Shown here: positions 1 through 5,571 of the stretch, one piece after another | Layout of the letters: every line of letters begins with the position of its first letter | How positions within the stretch are numbered: position 1 is the first letter of the stretch | Origin: Clostridiaceae bacterium AF10-41 | Lineage (GTDB): Bacteria > Bacillota > Clostridia > Clostridiales > Clostridiaceae | DNA length: 12,770 bases | NCBI GenBank assembly: GCA_027686065.1 | Contig: JAQCTH010000088.1 | Location: 1 to 12,770 of the forward strand | Direction of reading: 5' to 3' | Program-made: the position numbers and the translations under genes | The notes under the pieces: generated by a model | The model's input: only the letters and a program-made list of their open reading frames with translations | What the model was told of the DNA's origin: nothing | The model's database searches: none

Positions 1-42
1 AAAAGTTATCCAGTAATAGCTTAAAATTGCAAAGAAATTTTC

Positions 43-62
43 TAGTGCACAGTTCACAGTTG
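43..62 (+). repeat. Dispersed GTGCAC/TTCACAGTT repeat, copy A
   Basis: The segment TAGTGCACAGTTCACAGTTG closely resembles copy C at 10167-10193 (TAGTGCACAA, then CAATTCACAGTTG) and the inverted copy B at 366-402. The units are built from iterated TTCACA/GCACA words. I see this as an intergenic repeat family. Its function is unknown. Confidence 0.55.
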
Positions 63-130
63 TTTTCATTTTTTAGGTAACAGGGAATAGGTATAAGGTA
101 ACAAGTACTGAGTGTAAGAAACTATAATTA

Positions 131-177
131 AAAAGGAAAGCCTATCTACTTCAGGCAAGCTTCAGTAGATAGGCTTT
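131..177 (-). terminator. Hairpin terminator for leftward transcription
   Basis: A perfect 14-bp stem (137-150 pairing with 164-177) encloses a 13-base loop. On the minus strand the stem is followed by CCTTTTTAATT, a usable T-run. On the plus strand there is no T-run after the stem. It would end a leftward message from the GntR gene, whose stop codon lies about 245 bases upstream. The hairpin sits inside the repeat block, so it may belong to that element rather than to the gene. Confidence 0.65.
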
Positions 178-365
178 CATACTAAGTTCAGTTATCGTTA
201 CATTCAATTTCATTAAGTATTCAATGCCTGCTATTTAAAATTTAGAATTTAATTGATATAAGGTAGGTTTTATTTAAAGCTAAATTAAGCTTTTCCTTAT
301 ATATTTAGTCATTATTTTTCTAAAAAAGAGCTAGCATCTGTTACTTGTTCCCTGTTACTTTATCC

Positions 366-402
366 AAGAAACTGTGAATTGTGAATTATTCACTGTGAAC
401 TG
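366..402 (-). repeat. Dispersed CACAATTCACAGTT repeat, copy B (inverted)
   Basis: Read on the minus strand this segment runs from CAGTTCACAGTG through CACAATTCACAGTTTCTT. It aligns over most of its length with copy C at 10161-10200 and more loosely with copy A at 43-62. It lies just inside the AAATTGC palindrome at 407-423 that reaches the GntR stop codon. Confidence 0.55.
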
Positions 403-421
403 AATAAAATTGCTTCGCAAT

Positions 422-1135
422 TTACATTCTTACAGAAAAAGATGTAAATTGAAATTTATCATATCTATGTCTAGAAATAGAATATTCAAAGGCTCTTCCA
501 TTATTTAAATAAGCTATTTGCTCAACTTCTAAAATTGGATCATTATCATGTAGGTTTAAGTATTTCTTATCTATGTCTGTACTTTTATCAGCACGAATAA
601 CTTTATTTGCGCTACTTATTTTCAGGTTCAAATCATTTTCTATAAAATCATAAATTGATTTTTTTAATATATCTTTATTAAGGCCTGTTATTACAGTAGC
701 ATCTAAGTAGGTATTTTCTATAACAACGGGTGTATTATTTATTAATCTAAGACGTATTATTTCATAAATTGGAGAATTTTCATTAATATTTAGCTTAGTT
801 GATATATTATAATCAGCAAAGATTAATTTGAATTCTATAATTTCTGTTTTCACATTATTATTAACTAATCTAGTTAACCCTTTTAAATCTCTATCAGAAA
901 TATTTATTCTTGAATTCACAGGAAGAACATCCATAATAAAGCTTCCATGACCTCTTTTTCTATAAATTATTCCATCAAAAACTAGTAAATCAAGAGCTTT
1001 TTTCATAGTCATTCTACTACAATGAAATTCCTTACAAAGTGTTATTTCATCAGGAATTTGATTAGTTGGAGAATTATATATTCCATCTCTTATACGTAAC
1101 CTAATTTCATCACTTATGTCTTTGTATTTGGGCAT
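422..1135 (-). CDS. GntR-family transcriptional regulator, HutC/UTRA type
   Basis: A 237-residue DNA-binding repressor of the HutC subfamily, the usual length for the group. The winged helix-turn-helix spans about residues 5-67: YKDISDEIRLRI, then a recognition region with CSRMTMKKALDLL, then the wing YRKRGHGSFI. A UTRA effector domain follows (about 82-232), recognisable by the IYEIIRLRLINNTPVVIENTYL block and by EYSISRHRYDKFQF near the end. UTRA domains bind small metabolites, often sugar phosphates, and binding releases the DNA. The start is supported by AAGGA about 8 bases upstream. The gene is divergent from the GH1/ROK unit, whose promoter carries a fitting palindrome at 1300-1309, so it most likely represses that unit and responds to a phosphorylated beta-glucoside or related sugar. 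The effector is inferred. The stop codon lies inside the repeat palindrome at 407-423, yet the domain looks complete. Confidence 0.9.
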   Translation of the reverse strand: MPKYKDISDEIRLRIRDGIYNSPTNQIPDEITLCKEFHCSRMTMKKALDLLVFDGIIYRKRGHGSFIMDVLPVNSRINISDRDLKGLTRLVNNNVKTEIIEFKLIFADYNISTKLNINENSPIYEIIRLRLINNTPVVIENTYLDATVITGLNKDILKKSIYDFIENDLNLKISSANKVIRADKSTDIDKKYLNLHDNDPILEVEQIAYLNNGRAFEYSISRHRYDKFQFTSFSVRM

Positions 1136-1299
1136 AGTAAATATCCTTTCGTCCTTTACTTTAAAATCCTTAAGTAAGTTATTAATTTTTCGATTTTTAG
1201 ACTTGCACTATTTATATATTAAATACAAATACGCTATATAAATATATTACTATAAAAAATAAGTTTTACAATAATATAAGTATATATAATTATTTTAAA

Positions 1300-1309
1300 T
1301 GTCTAGACA
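1300..1309. promoter_or_regulatory. Putative GntR/UTRA operator TGTCTAGACA
   Basis: A perfect 10-base palindrome, TGTCTAGACA, lies between the divergent GntR and GH1 genes. Its core GTCTAGAC fits the GT-N4-AC half-site pattern known for HutC-subfamily regulators such as NagR/YvoA. It overlaps the -35 box of the GH1 promoter (TAGACA, 1304-1309), so bound repressor would block RNA polymerase. Assignment to the neighbouring repressor rests on position and family knowledge. Confidence 0.6.
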
Positions 1310-1332
1310 AATAAAAAATATGGCTATATAAT
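1304..1332 (+). promoter_or_regulatory. Sigma-A promoter of the GH1/ROK unit
   Basis: The -35 box TAGACA (1304-1309, one mismatch to TTGACA) and the -10 box TATAAT (1327-1332, perfect) are separated by exactly 17 bases. Transcription would begin near 1339, giving a leader of about 70 bases that ends in a strong AAGGAGG (1395-1401) seven bases before the ATG. The overlap with the palindrome at 1300-1309 strengthens the call. Confidence 0.7.
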
Positions 1333-1408
1333 TTTCTTGTAATGCTTAAAGAATATATAATTTTATTTTATAAAAAATTTTAATATTACAATAAAAGGAG
1401 GAGTTAGT

Positions 1409-2806
1409 ATGGACAAGAATTTTATATTTCCAAAGAATTTTTGGTGGGGATCCGCTACATCAGGACCTCAAAGTGAAGGATCATTTGATAAAAAACATAA
1501 AAGTATATTTGACTATTGGTATGAAATAGAACCAGAAGTATTTTTTAATAAAGTGGGACCAGAAGTTACATCTAATTTTTATAATAGCTATAAAGAAGAT
1601 TTAGCAATGCTTAAAGAAATAGGATTAAATAGTTTTAGAACATCAATTCAATGGACAAGACTTATAAAAAATTTAGAAACTGGTGAAGCAGATGAAGATG
1701 CAATTGAATTTTATAATAATGTCATAGATGAAACTATAAAAAATGGAATTATTCCAGTAATAAATTTACATCATTTCGATTTACCAGTTGAATTATATGA
1801 TAAGTATGGTGGATGGGAATCAAAGCATGTAGTAGATTTATTTGTAAAGTTTGCAGAAACGGCATTTAAATTATTTGCAGATAGGGTTAAATATTGGACT
1901 ACTTTTAATGAACCTGTAGTAATTGTAGAGGGACAATATTTATATCAATTCCATTATCCTAAAGTAGTTAATGGTAAGAAGGCAATGCAGGTATTATATA
2001 ATATAAACTTAGCATCTTCAAAGGTAATAGAAGTATTCAAAAACAAAAATTATAATAAAGATGGAGGTCAAATAGGTACAATACTTAATTTAACACCATC
2101 ATATCCAAGAGATATAAATAATAGTGAAGATGTAGAAGCAGCTAGAATTGCAGATACATTCTTTAATGAATCATTCCTTTCTCCTGCAGTAAAAGGGGAA
2201 TTTCCAAAATTATTAATAGAGATTTTAGAAAAAGAAGGAGTAATTTGGCAATCAACAGAAGAAGAACTTAATATAATAAAGGAAAATAAGGTAGACTTTT
2301 TAGGTGTAAATTATTATTTTCCTAGAAGAGTAAAGGTAAAAGAAACATCATGTAACAGTAAGGAATGGATGCCAGATAAGTACTTTGATAATTATGAAAT
2401 GCCAGGAAGAAGAATGAATCCATATAGGGGATGGGAAATATATCCTAAAGCCATTTATGATATAGCTATAAACATAAGAGATAACTATAACAATATACCA
2501 TGGTTCATTTCAGAAAATGGAATGGGAGTAGAAGGCGAAGAGAGATATATAAACGCAGAAGGTATAGTAGAAGATGATTATAGAATAGATTTCTTTAAGG
2601 AGCATTTAGAAAATCTCCACAAAGGAATAGAAGAAGGATCAAACTGTTTTGGATATCATACTTGGACTCCTATAGATTGCTGGTCTTGGTGTAATGCATA
2701 TAAAAATAGATATGGATTTATTGCATTAGATTTAGCGACACAAAAGAAGACCATAAAGAAATCAGGAAGATGGATAAAAGAAGTTACAGAGAAAAATGGA
2801 TTTTAA
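1409..2806 (+). CDS. GH1 6-phospho-beta-glucosidase (BglC/BglA-like)
   Basis: A 465-residue family 1 glycoside hydrolase, full length for the family, with no signal peptide and so cytoplasmic. The N-terminus FPKNFWWGSATSGPQSEG is the GH1 entry motif. The acid/base glutamate is E168 in WTTFNEP and the nucleophile is E369 in ISENG. The C-terminal loop (CWSWCNAYKNRYGF, 424-437) has S426 and Y435 where phospho-beta-glycosidases bind the 6-phosphate as S-x6-K-x-Y. Plain beta-glucosidases have an E-W in this loop, so a 6-phospho substrate is favoured. The expected lysine position is N433, with K432 one residue earlier. The likely reaction releases glucose 6-phosphate from a phosphorylated aryl-beta-glucoside or disaccharide such as cellobiose 6-phosphate. 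It is the first gene of the unit with the ROK kinase, under the 1304-1332 promoter. The exact sugar cannot be read from sequence. Confidence 0.88.
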   Translation: MDKNFIFPKNFWWGSATSGPQSEGSFDKKHKSIFDYWYEIEPEVFFNKVGPEVTSNFYNSYKEDLAMLKEIGLNSFRTSIQWTRLIKNLETGEADEDAIEFYNNVIDETIKNGIIPVINLHHFDLPVELYDKYGGWESKHVVDLFVKFAETAFKLFADRVKYWTTFNEPVVIVEGQYLYQFHYPKVVNGKKAMQVLYNINLASSKVIEVFKNKNYNKDGGQIGTILNLTPSYPRDINNSEDVEAARIADTFFNESFLSPAVKGEFPKLLIEILEKEGVIWQSTEEELNIIKENKVDFLGVNYYFPRRVKVKETSCNSKEWMPDKYFDNYEMPGRRMNPYRGWEIYPKAIYDIAINIRDNYNNIPWFISENGMGVEGEERYINAEGIVEDDYRIDFFKEHLENLHKGIEEGSNCFGYHTWTPIDCWSWCNAYKNRYGFIALDLATQKKTIKKSGRWIKEVTEKNGF

Positions 2807-2823
2807 TGGACCCCTGGGGTCCA
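2807..2823. promoter_or_regulatory. GC-rich perfect palindrome between GH1 and kinase genes
   Basis: The sequence TGGACCCCTGGGGTCCA begins right after the GH1 stop codon. It forms an 8-bp perfect inverted repeat around one base, or in RNA a 7-bp stem with a CUG loop. It is the only such GC-dense patch in an A/T-rich region. No T-run follows, so it is not a classical terminator. It may be an RNA stabiliser or processing hairpin that tunes the ratio of the two proteins, or a protein-binding site. Its role is unassigned. Confidence 0.45.
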
Positions 2824-2828
2824 GAAAA

Positions 2829-2858
2829 TTGGAAATTTACAAGAAAACGATTTATAAT
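2829..2858 (+). promoter_or_regulatory. Possible internal promoter for the ROK gene
   Basis: TTGGAA (2829-2834) and TATAAT (2853-2858) are separated by 18 bases. The -35 match is only 4 of 6, and TATAAT-like words are frequent in this DNA, so this is a weak candidate. It would allow kinase expression independent of the GH1 promoter. Confidence 0.3.
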
Positions 2859-2894
2859 TTATATATAATACATTAAAGAATGAGAGGGAAATAT

Positions 2895-3809
2895 ATGAGT
2901 AATTATATAGTTTTTGATATAGGTGGTAGTAGTGTGAAGTATGCCATAATGTCAGAAGAGGGAGATTTTATTACTAAGGGCAGTTATAAATCAGAAAGAA
3001 ATAATTTTGAACTTTTCAAAAATGATATGGAAAATGTAATTAATAAAGCTAAGGAAGAATACTCAATTTCAGGGGTAGCTGTTAGTGCACCAGGTGGAGT
3101 AGATAGCGATACTGGAATAATAGGAGGCGCTAGTGCACTGCCTTGTATTCATGGGCCTAATTTCAAAAAAATCTTTGGTGAGGATTTAGGGGTTAATTTA
3201 GAAATAGAAAATGATGCAAATTGTGCAGCTTTAGGAGAAGTTTGGAAGGGTGCAGCTAAGGATAATAAAGATGTATTATTTGTAGTATGTGGAACAGGTA
3301 TCGGAGGGGCAGTTATAAAGGATAAAAAAATTCATAAGGGAAATAATCTTCATGGTGGAGAATTTGGATATTGTATTTTAAACACTAAGAAAGAAGGAGA
3401 AAATATAATATTTGAAACTTGGAGTACTATTGCTGCAACAGGAGGATTATTAAATACAGTATCAAAATTAAAAAATATAGATATGGAAGAATTAGATGGC
3501 AGAAAGATATTTGATTTAGCCGAAAAAGGTGATTCTGACTGTATTAATGCTATAGATGAATTTTATTTAAATAATGCTAAGGGAATATTTAATATTCAAT
3601 ATATGTATGATCCGGAAAAAATTATTATTGGTGGAGCTATAAGCAGCAGAGAAGATTTTATAGATAAAATAAATGAAAAATTAGACTTAATAATGAAAAA
3701 TATCCCTGTTGCAAAAATAAGACCTATAATTGAGAAATGTAAATTTGAAAATGATGCAAATCTTCTAGGAGCATTATTTAATTATTTACAAAGAAATGGT
3801 GAATGTTAA
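2895..3809 (+). CDS. ROK-family sugar kinase, candidate beta-glucoside kinase
   Basis: Encodes 304 residues from the second ATG. This start has GAGAGGG (2882-2888) six bases upstream, whereas the ATG at 2880 overlaps that ribosome site and lacks one of its own. The ASKHA fold is clear: phosphate loop FDIGGSS (7-13), catalytic D107 in ENDANCAALGE, second nucleotide loop CGTGIGG (132-138), and adenosine region IIIGGAIS (243-250). The usual ROK sugar motif E-x-G-H reads E-F-G-Y (E156, Y159). The CxCGxxGCxE zinc site that normally follows is absent. That argues against a standard glucokinase or fructokinase. Placed behind a phospho-beta-glucosidase, it could phosphorylate beta-glucosides at O6, as known for the ROK kinase BglK of Klebsiella, to make the hydrolase substrate, or it could phosphorylate the glucose released. 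Both are inference; the kinase family is firm. Confidence 0.85.
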   Translation: MSNYIVFDIGGSSVKYAIMSEEGDFITKGSYKSERNNFELFKNDMENVINKAKEEYSISGVAVSAPGGVDSDTGIIGGASALPCIHGPNFKKIFGEDLGVNLEIENDANCAALGEVWKGAAKDNKDVLFVVCGTGIGGAVIKDKKIHKGNNLHGGEFGYCILNTKKEGENIIFETWSTIAATGGLLNTVSKLKNIDMEELDGRKIFDLAEKGDSDCINAIDEFYLNNAKGIFNIQYMYDPEKIIIGGAISSREDFIDKINEKLDLIMKNIPVAKIRPIIEKCKFENDANLLGALFNYLQRNGEC

Positions 3810-3821
3810 AAAGATAAACAC

Positions 3822-3878
3822 AAGCCTTTAAGTAAGTATTCTTTATAAAAGATATTTACTTAAGGCTTTTTTATTTTA
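3822..3878 (+). terminator. Rho-independent terminator of the GH1/ROK unit
   Basis: The arms AAGCCTTTAAGTAAGTAT (3823-3840) and ATATTTACTTAAGGCTT (3852-3868) pair over most of their length with one bulged T and one G-T pair. They are followed by a T-run, TTTTTTATTTT. It starts about 12 bases after the kinase stop and separates this unit from the binding-protein gene. Confidence 0.85.
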
Positions 3879-3940
3879 ATTGAAATGAAAATCTACATAT
3901 TAGTATAATGTATCTAGATTTAGTTAATTAAATATAAAAT

Positions 3941-3950
3941 AAGTACACTA
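3941..3950 (+). promoter_or_regulatory. Shared AAGTACACTA motif upstream of binding protein
   Basis: AAGTACACTA recurs exactly at 12665-12674 in the yesL upstream region, and its core GTACACTA appears again at 11826-11833 upstream of the GH125 gene. All three lie in intergenic DNA next to carbohydrate genes, about 70-120 bases from a start codon. It may be a common regulator site. The motif is short, and chance cannot be excluded without counting it genome-wide. Confidence 0.3.
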
Positions 3951-3981
3951 TAAAATAATATACTAAAATATTATAATCATC

Positions 3982-3996
3982 TTGTAAACGTTATTA
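3982..3996 (+). promoter_or_regulatory. cre-like CcpA site upstream of binding protein
   Basis: TTGTAAACGTTATTA matches the Gram-positive cre pattern WTGNAANCGNWNNCW at all but one fixed position: the last C is T. It keeps the essential central CG. It lies between a TATAAT at 3972-3977 and the ribosome site at 4000-4008, where bound CcpA would act as a roadblock. Carbon catabolite repression of a sugar-binding protein is expected biology, but binding itself is inferred. Confidence 0.45.
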
Positions 3997-4018
3997 AATT
4001 AAGGGGGAAGAAAAAATC

Positions 4019-5467
4019 ATGAGAAAAATAAAAAAGATGATTGCATTAGCAACTTGTGCTATAATGGCGACTTCAGCTATTTTTACAGGATGCGGTAAGG
4101 CAGCAGATTCTAACTCAAAAGGTAATACGCCAACTAAACTAACTTGGTATGCAATTGGTGAAGAACCAAAAGATTTAGACAAAGTTTTAGCTGAAACAAA
4201 TAAATACTTAGGAGATAAAATCAATGTCAACATAGACATGAAATTCATAGGTTTTGGAGATTATAGTCAAAAGATGTCAGTAGTAATCAATTCTGGTGAA
4301 GATTATGATTTAGCCTTTACATGTTCATGGGCTGGTGACTATTTAGGAAATTCAAGAAAAGGTGCTTTTTTAGCTTTAGATGAGTATCTAAATTCAGAAA
4401 AAGGAAAGAATCTAAAAGAAACTGTTGATTCAAGATTTTGGGAAGGTGCAACTATAGATGGTAAAATTTATGGAGTACCAAACCAAAAGGAACTTGGAGG
4501 AGCACCAATGTGGGTATTTACAAAAGAATATGTTGATAAATACAACATACCATATCAAGACCTTCATAGTTTAAAAGATCTAGAACCATGGTTAAAGATG
4601 ATAAAAGAAAATGAACCAGATGTAACTCCTTTATATATAACTAAGGGATTCTCATATACAGTATTCTTTGACCAATTAGTTGAACCAGTTGGAGTAGAAG
4701 TAAATGATAATTCACTAACTATAAAAAATATGTTTGAAACACAACAAATGAAAGAAGATTTAGAAACTTTAAGAAAATATTATAAAGCTGGATATATAAA
4801 TGCAGATGCAGCAACAGCACAAGATGATAAGGCTGTTAAACGTCTTGTAACAAAGGGAGATGGACAGCCATATGCAGATGAGCTTTGGTCAAAGTCATTA
4901 AACTACAAAGTAGTATCAACTCCTATAGTTGACACATTAATTACTAACGGATCAACTACTGGATCATTAATTGCTATTTCTAGTAATTCAAAAAATAAGG
5001 ATAAAGCTTTTGAATTATTATCATTATTAAGTACAGATGAATACTTAAGAAATTTAATTAACTATGGTGTTGAAGGTGTTCACTATGAAAAAGTTGGAGA
5101 TCAACATATAAAGCTAATTAATCCAGATCAAAAGAATTATGATGTTCCATATTTCTCATTAGGAAACTTATTCTTAACTTATAAATTAGAAGGTGAACCA
5201 GAAAGTAAATGGGATGAATTTAAAGATTTCAACGATAAGTCAAAAGTATCACCAGCATTAGGATTTAAATTTGATTCTTCAAGTGTATCTACTGAAATTG
5301 CAGCAATAAATAATGTTTTAGAAGAATTTAAAGCAACTATTTATAGTGGTTCTGTAGATGTTGATGAGTATTTAGGTAAGTTAAATTCTAAATTAAAGGA
5401 ACAAGGAATAGATAAAGTTATTGCAGAAATGCAAAAACAAATAAATGAGTGGAAAAGTAGTAGATAA
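4019..5467 (+). CDS. ABC carbohydrate solute-binding lipoprotein, LplA/YtcQ-like
   Basis: A 482-residue extracellular substrate-binding lipoprotein of the large type-1 sugar group. The signal peptide has a basic start (MRKIKKM), a hydrophobic core to about residue 22, and a lipobox FTGC with C25 as the lipid-modified residue. Phenylalanine at -3 is less common than leucine. The mature part has typical features such as the opening LTWYAIGEEPKDLD, a DLAFTCSWAGDY segment and the ELGGAPMWVFTKEYVDKY segment. The last 140 or so residues (about 340-480) look like the DUF3502 tail seen on LplA/YtcQ-type proteins. The ribosome site AAGGGGGA lies just upstream. Normally LplB and YtcP-like permeases follow such a gene, but here it stands alone between terminators. 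It must work with permeases encoded elsewhere or act as a sugar sensor. The ligand is unknown; an oligosaccharide is likely. Confidence 0.88.
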   Translation: MRKIKKMIALATCAIMATSAIFTGCGKAADSNSKGNTPTKLTWYAIGEEPKDLDKVLAETNKYLGDKINVNIDMKFIGFGDYSQKMSVVINSGEDYDLAFTCSWAGDYLGNSRKGAFLALDEYLNSEKGKNLKETVDSRFWEGATIDGKIYGVPNQKELGGAPMWVFTKEYVDKYNIPYQDLHSLKDLEPWLKMIKENEPDVTPLYITKGFSYTVFFDQLVEPVGVEVNDNSLTIKNMFETQQMKEDLETLRKYYKAGYINADAATAQDDKAVKRLVTKGDGQPYADELWSKSLNYKVVSTPIVDTLITNGSTTGSLIAISSNSKNKDKAFELLSLLSTDEYLRNLINYGVEGVHYEKVGDQHIKLINPDQKNYDVPYFSLGNLFLTYKLEGEPESKWDEFKDFNDKSKVSPALGFKFDSSSVSTEIAAINNVLEEFKATIYSGSVDVDEYLGKLNSKLKEQGIDKVIAEMQKQINEWKSSR

Positions 5468-5475
5468 TAAATAAT

Positions 5476-5508
5476 AGGGGGTGTCACATAGACAGCCCCT
5501 TTATTAAT
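5476..5508 (+). terminator. First hairpin after the binding-protein gene
   Basis: The stem GGGGTGTC (5478-5485) pairs with GACA-CCCC (5491-5499, one bulged G at 5495) around an ACATA loop, then TTTATTAATAA follows. The T-tract is short and broken, so termination is probably partial. The hairpin begins about 10 bases after the stop codon and could also protect the message 3' end. Confidence 0.55.
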
Positions 5509-5557
5509 AAGCTCTGTCCTTAAGCGTTTTTAAGTCTTAAGGACAGAGCTTCATTTT
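5509..5557 (+). terminator. Second, strong terminator between convergent genes
   Basis: A perfect 16-bp stem (5509-5524 with 5536-5551) has an 11-base loop and is followed by CATTTTTT. It ends rightward transcription of the binding-protein gene. The AraC gene converges on it from the right and stops at 5572. On the minus strand the stem is followed only by ATTAATAAAGG, so it would be a weak terminator for that gene. Confidence 0.85.
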
Positions 5558-5571
5558 TTCAGATAGTAATA

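Larger units (their letters stand above)
22..424. repeat. MITE-like block with inverted ends, gene-free
   Basis: This stretch has no credible gene. Its two ends are related to each other in inverted orientation. Each outer tip is an AAATTGC..GCAATTT-type palindrome: imperfect at 22-41 and perfect with a 3-base loop at 407-423. Inward of each tip comes a GTGAATT/CACAGTT-rich segment (43-62 and 366-402), then a shared GTAACAGGGAA (77-87, and inverted at 348-358). The interior is A/T-rich and holds one strong hairpin (137-177). The layout resembles a small non-autonomous element or a cluster of clostridial intergenic repeats. The match between the two arms is imperfect, with insertions and deletions, so a decayed element or two independent repeats in opposite orientation are also possible. 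No transposase is visible. Confidence 0.5.

Noticed and set aside
43..402. Short iterated CACA/TTCACA words as a possible CRISPR array
   Set aside because: The repeats are irregular, in opposite orientations and lack evenly sized spacers. There are no cas genes.
1136..1408. Riboswitch or T-box in the leader of the GH1 gene
   Set aside because: The DNA is almost purely A/T with no conserved aptamer-like blocks, no terminator hairpin and a short predicted leader.
2838..2856. Possible cre site around AAGAAAACGATTTAT in the GH1-kinase gap
   Set aside because: It has the central CG but two mismatches at fixed positions, including the conserved TG start.
3994..4248. 84-codon minus-strand open frame over the binding-protein start
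   Set aside because: It is antisense to the signal peptide and N-terminus of a clear lipoprotein gene, has no ribosome site of note and no recognisable family.
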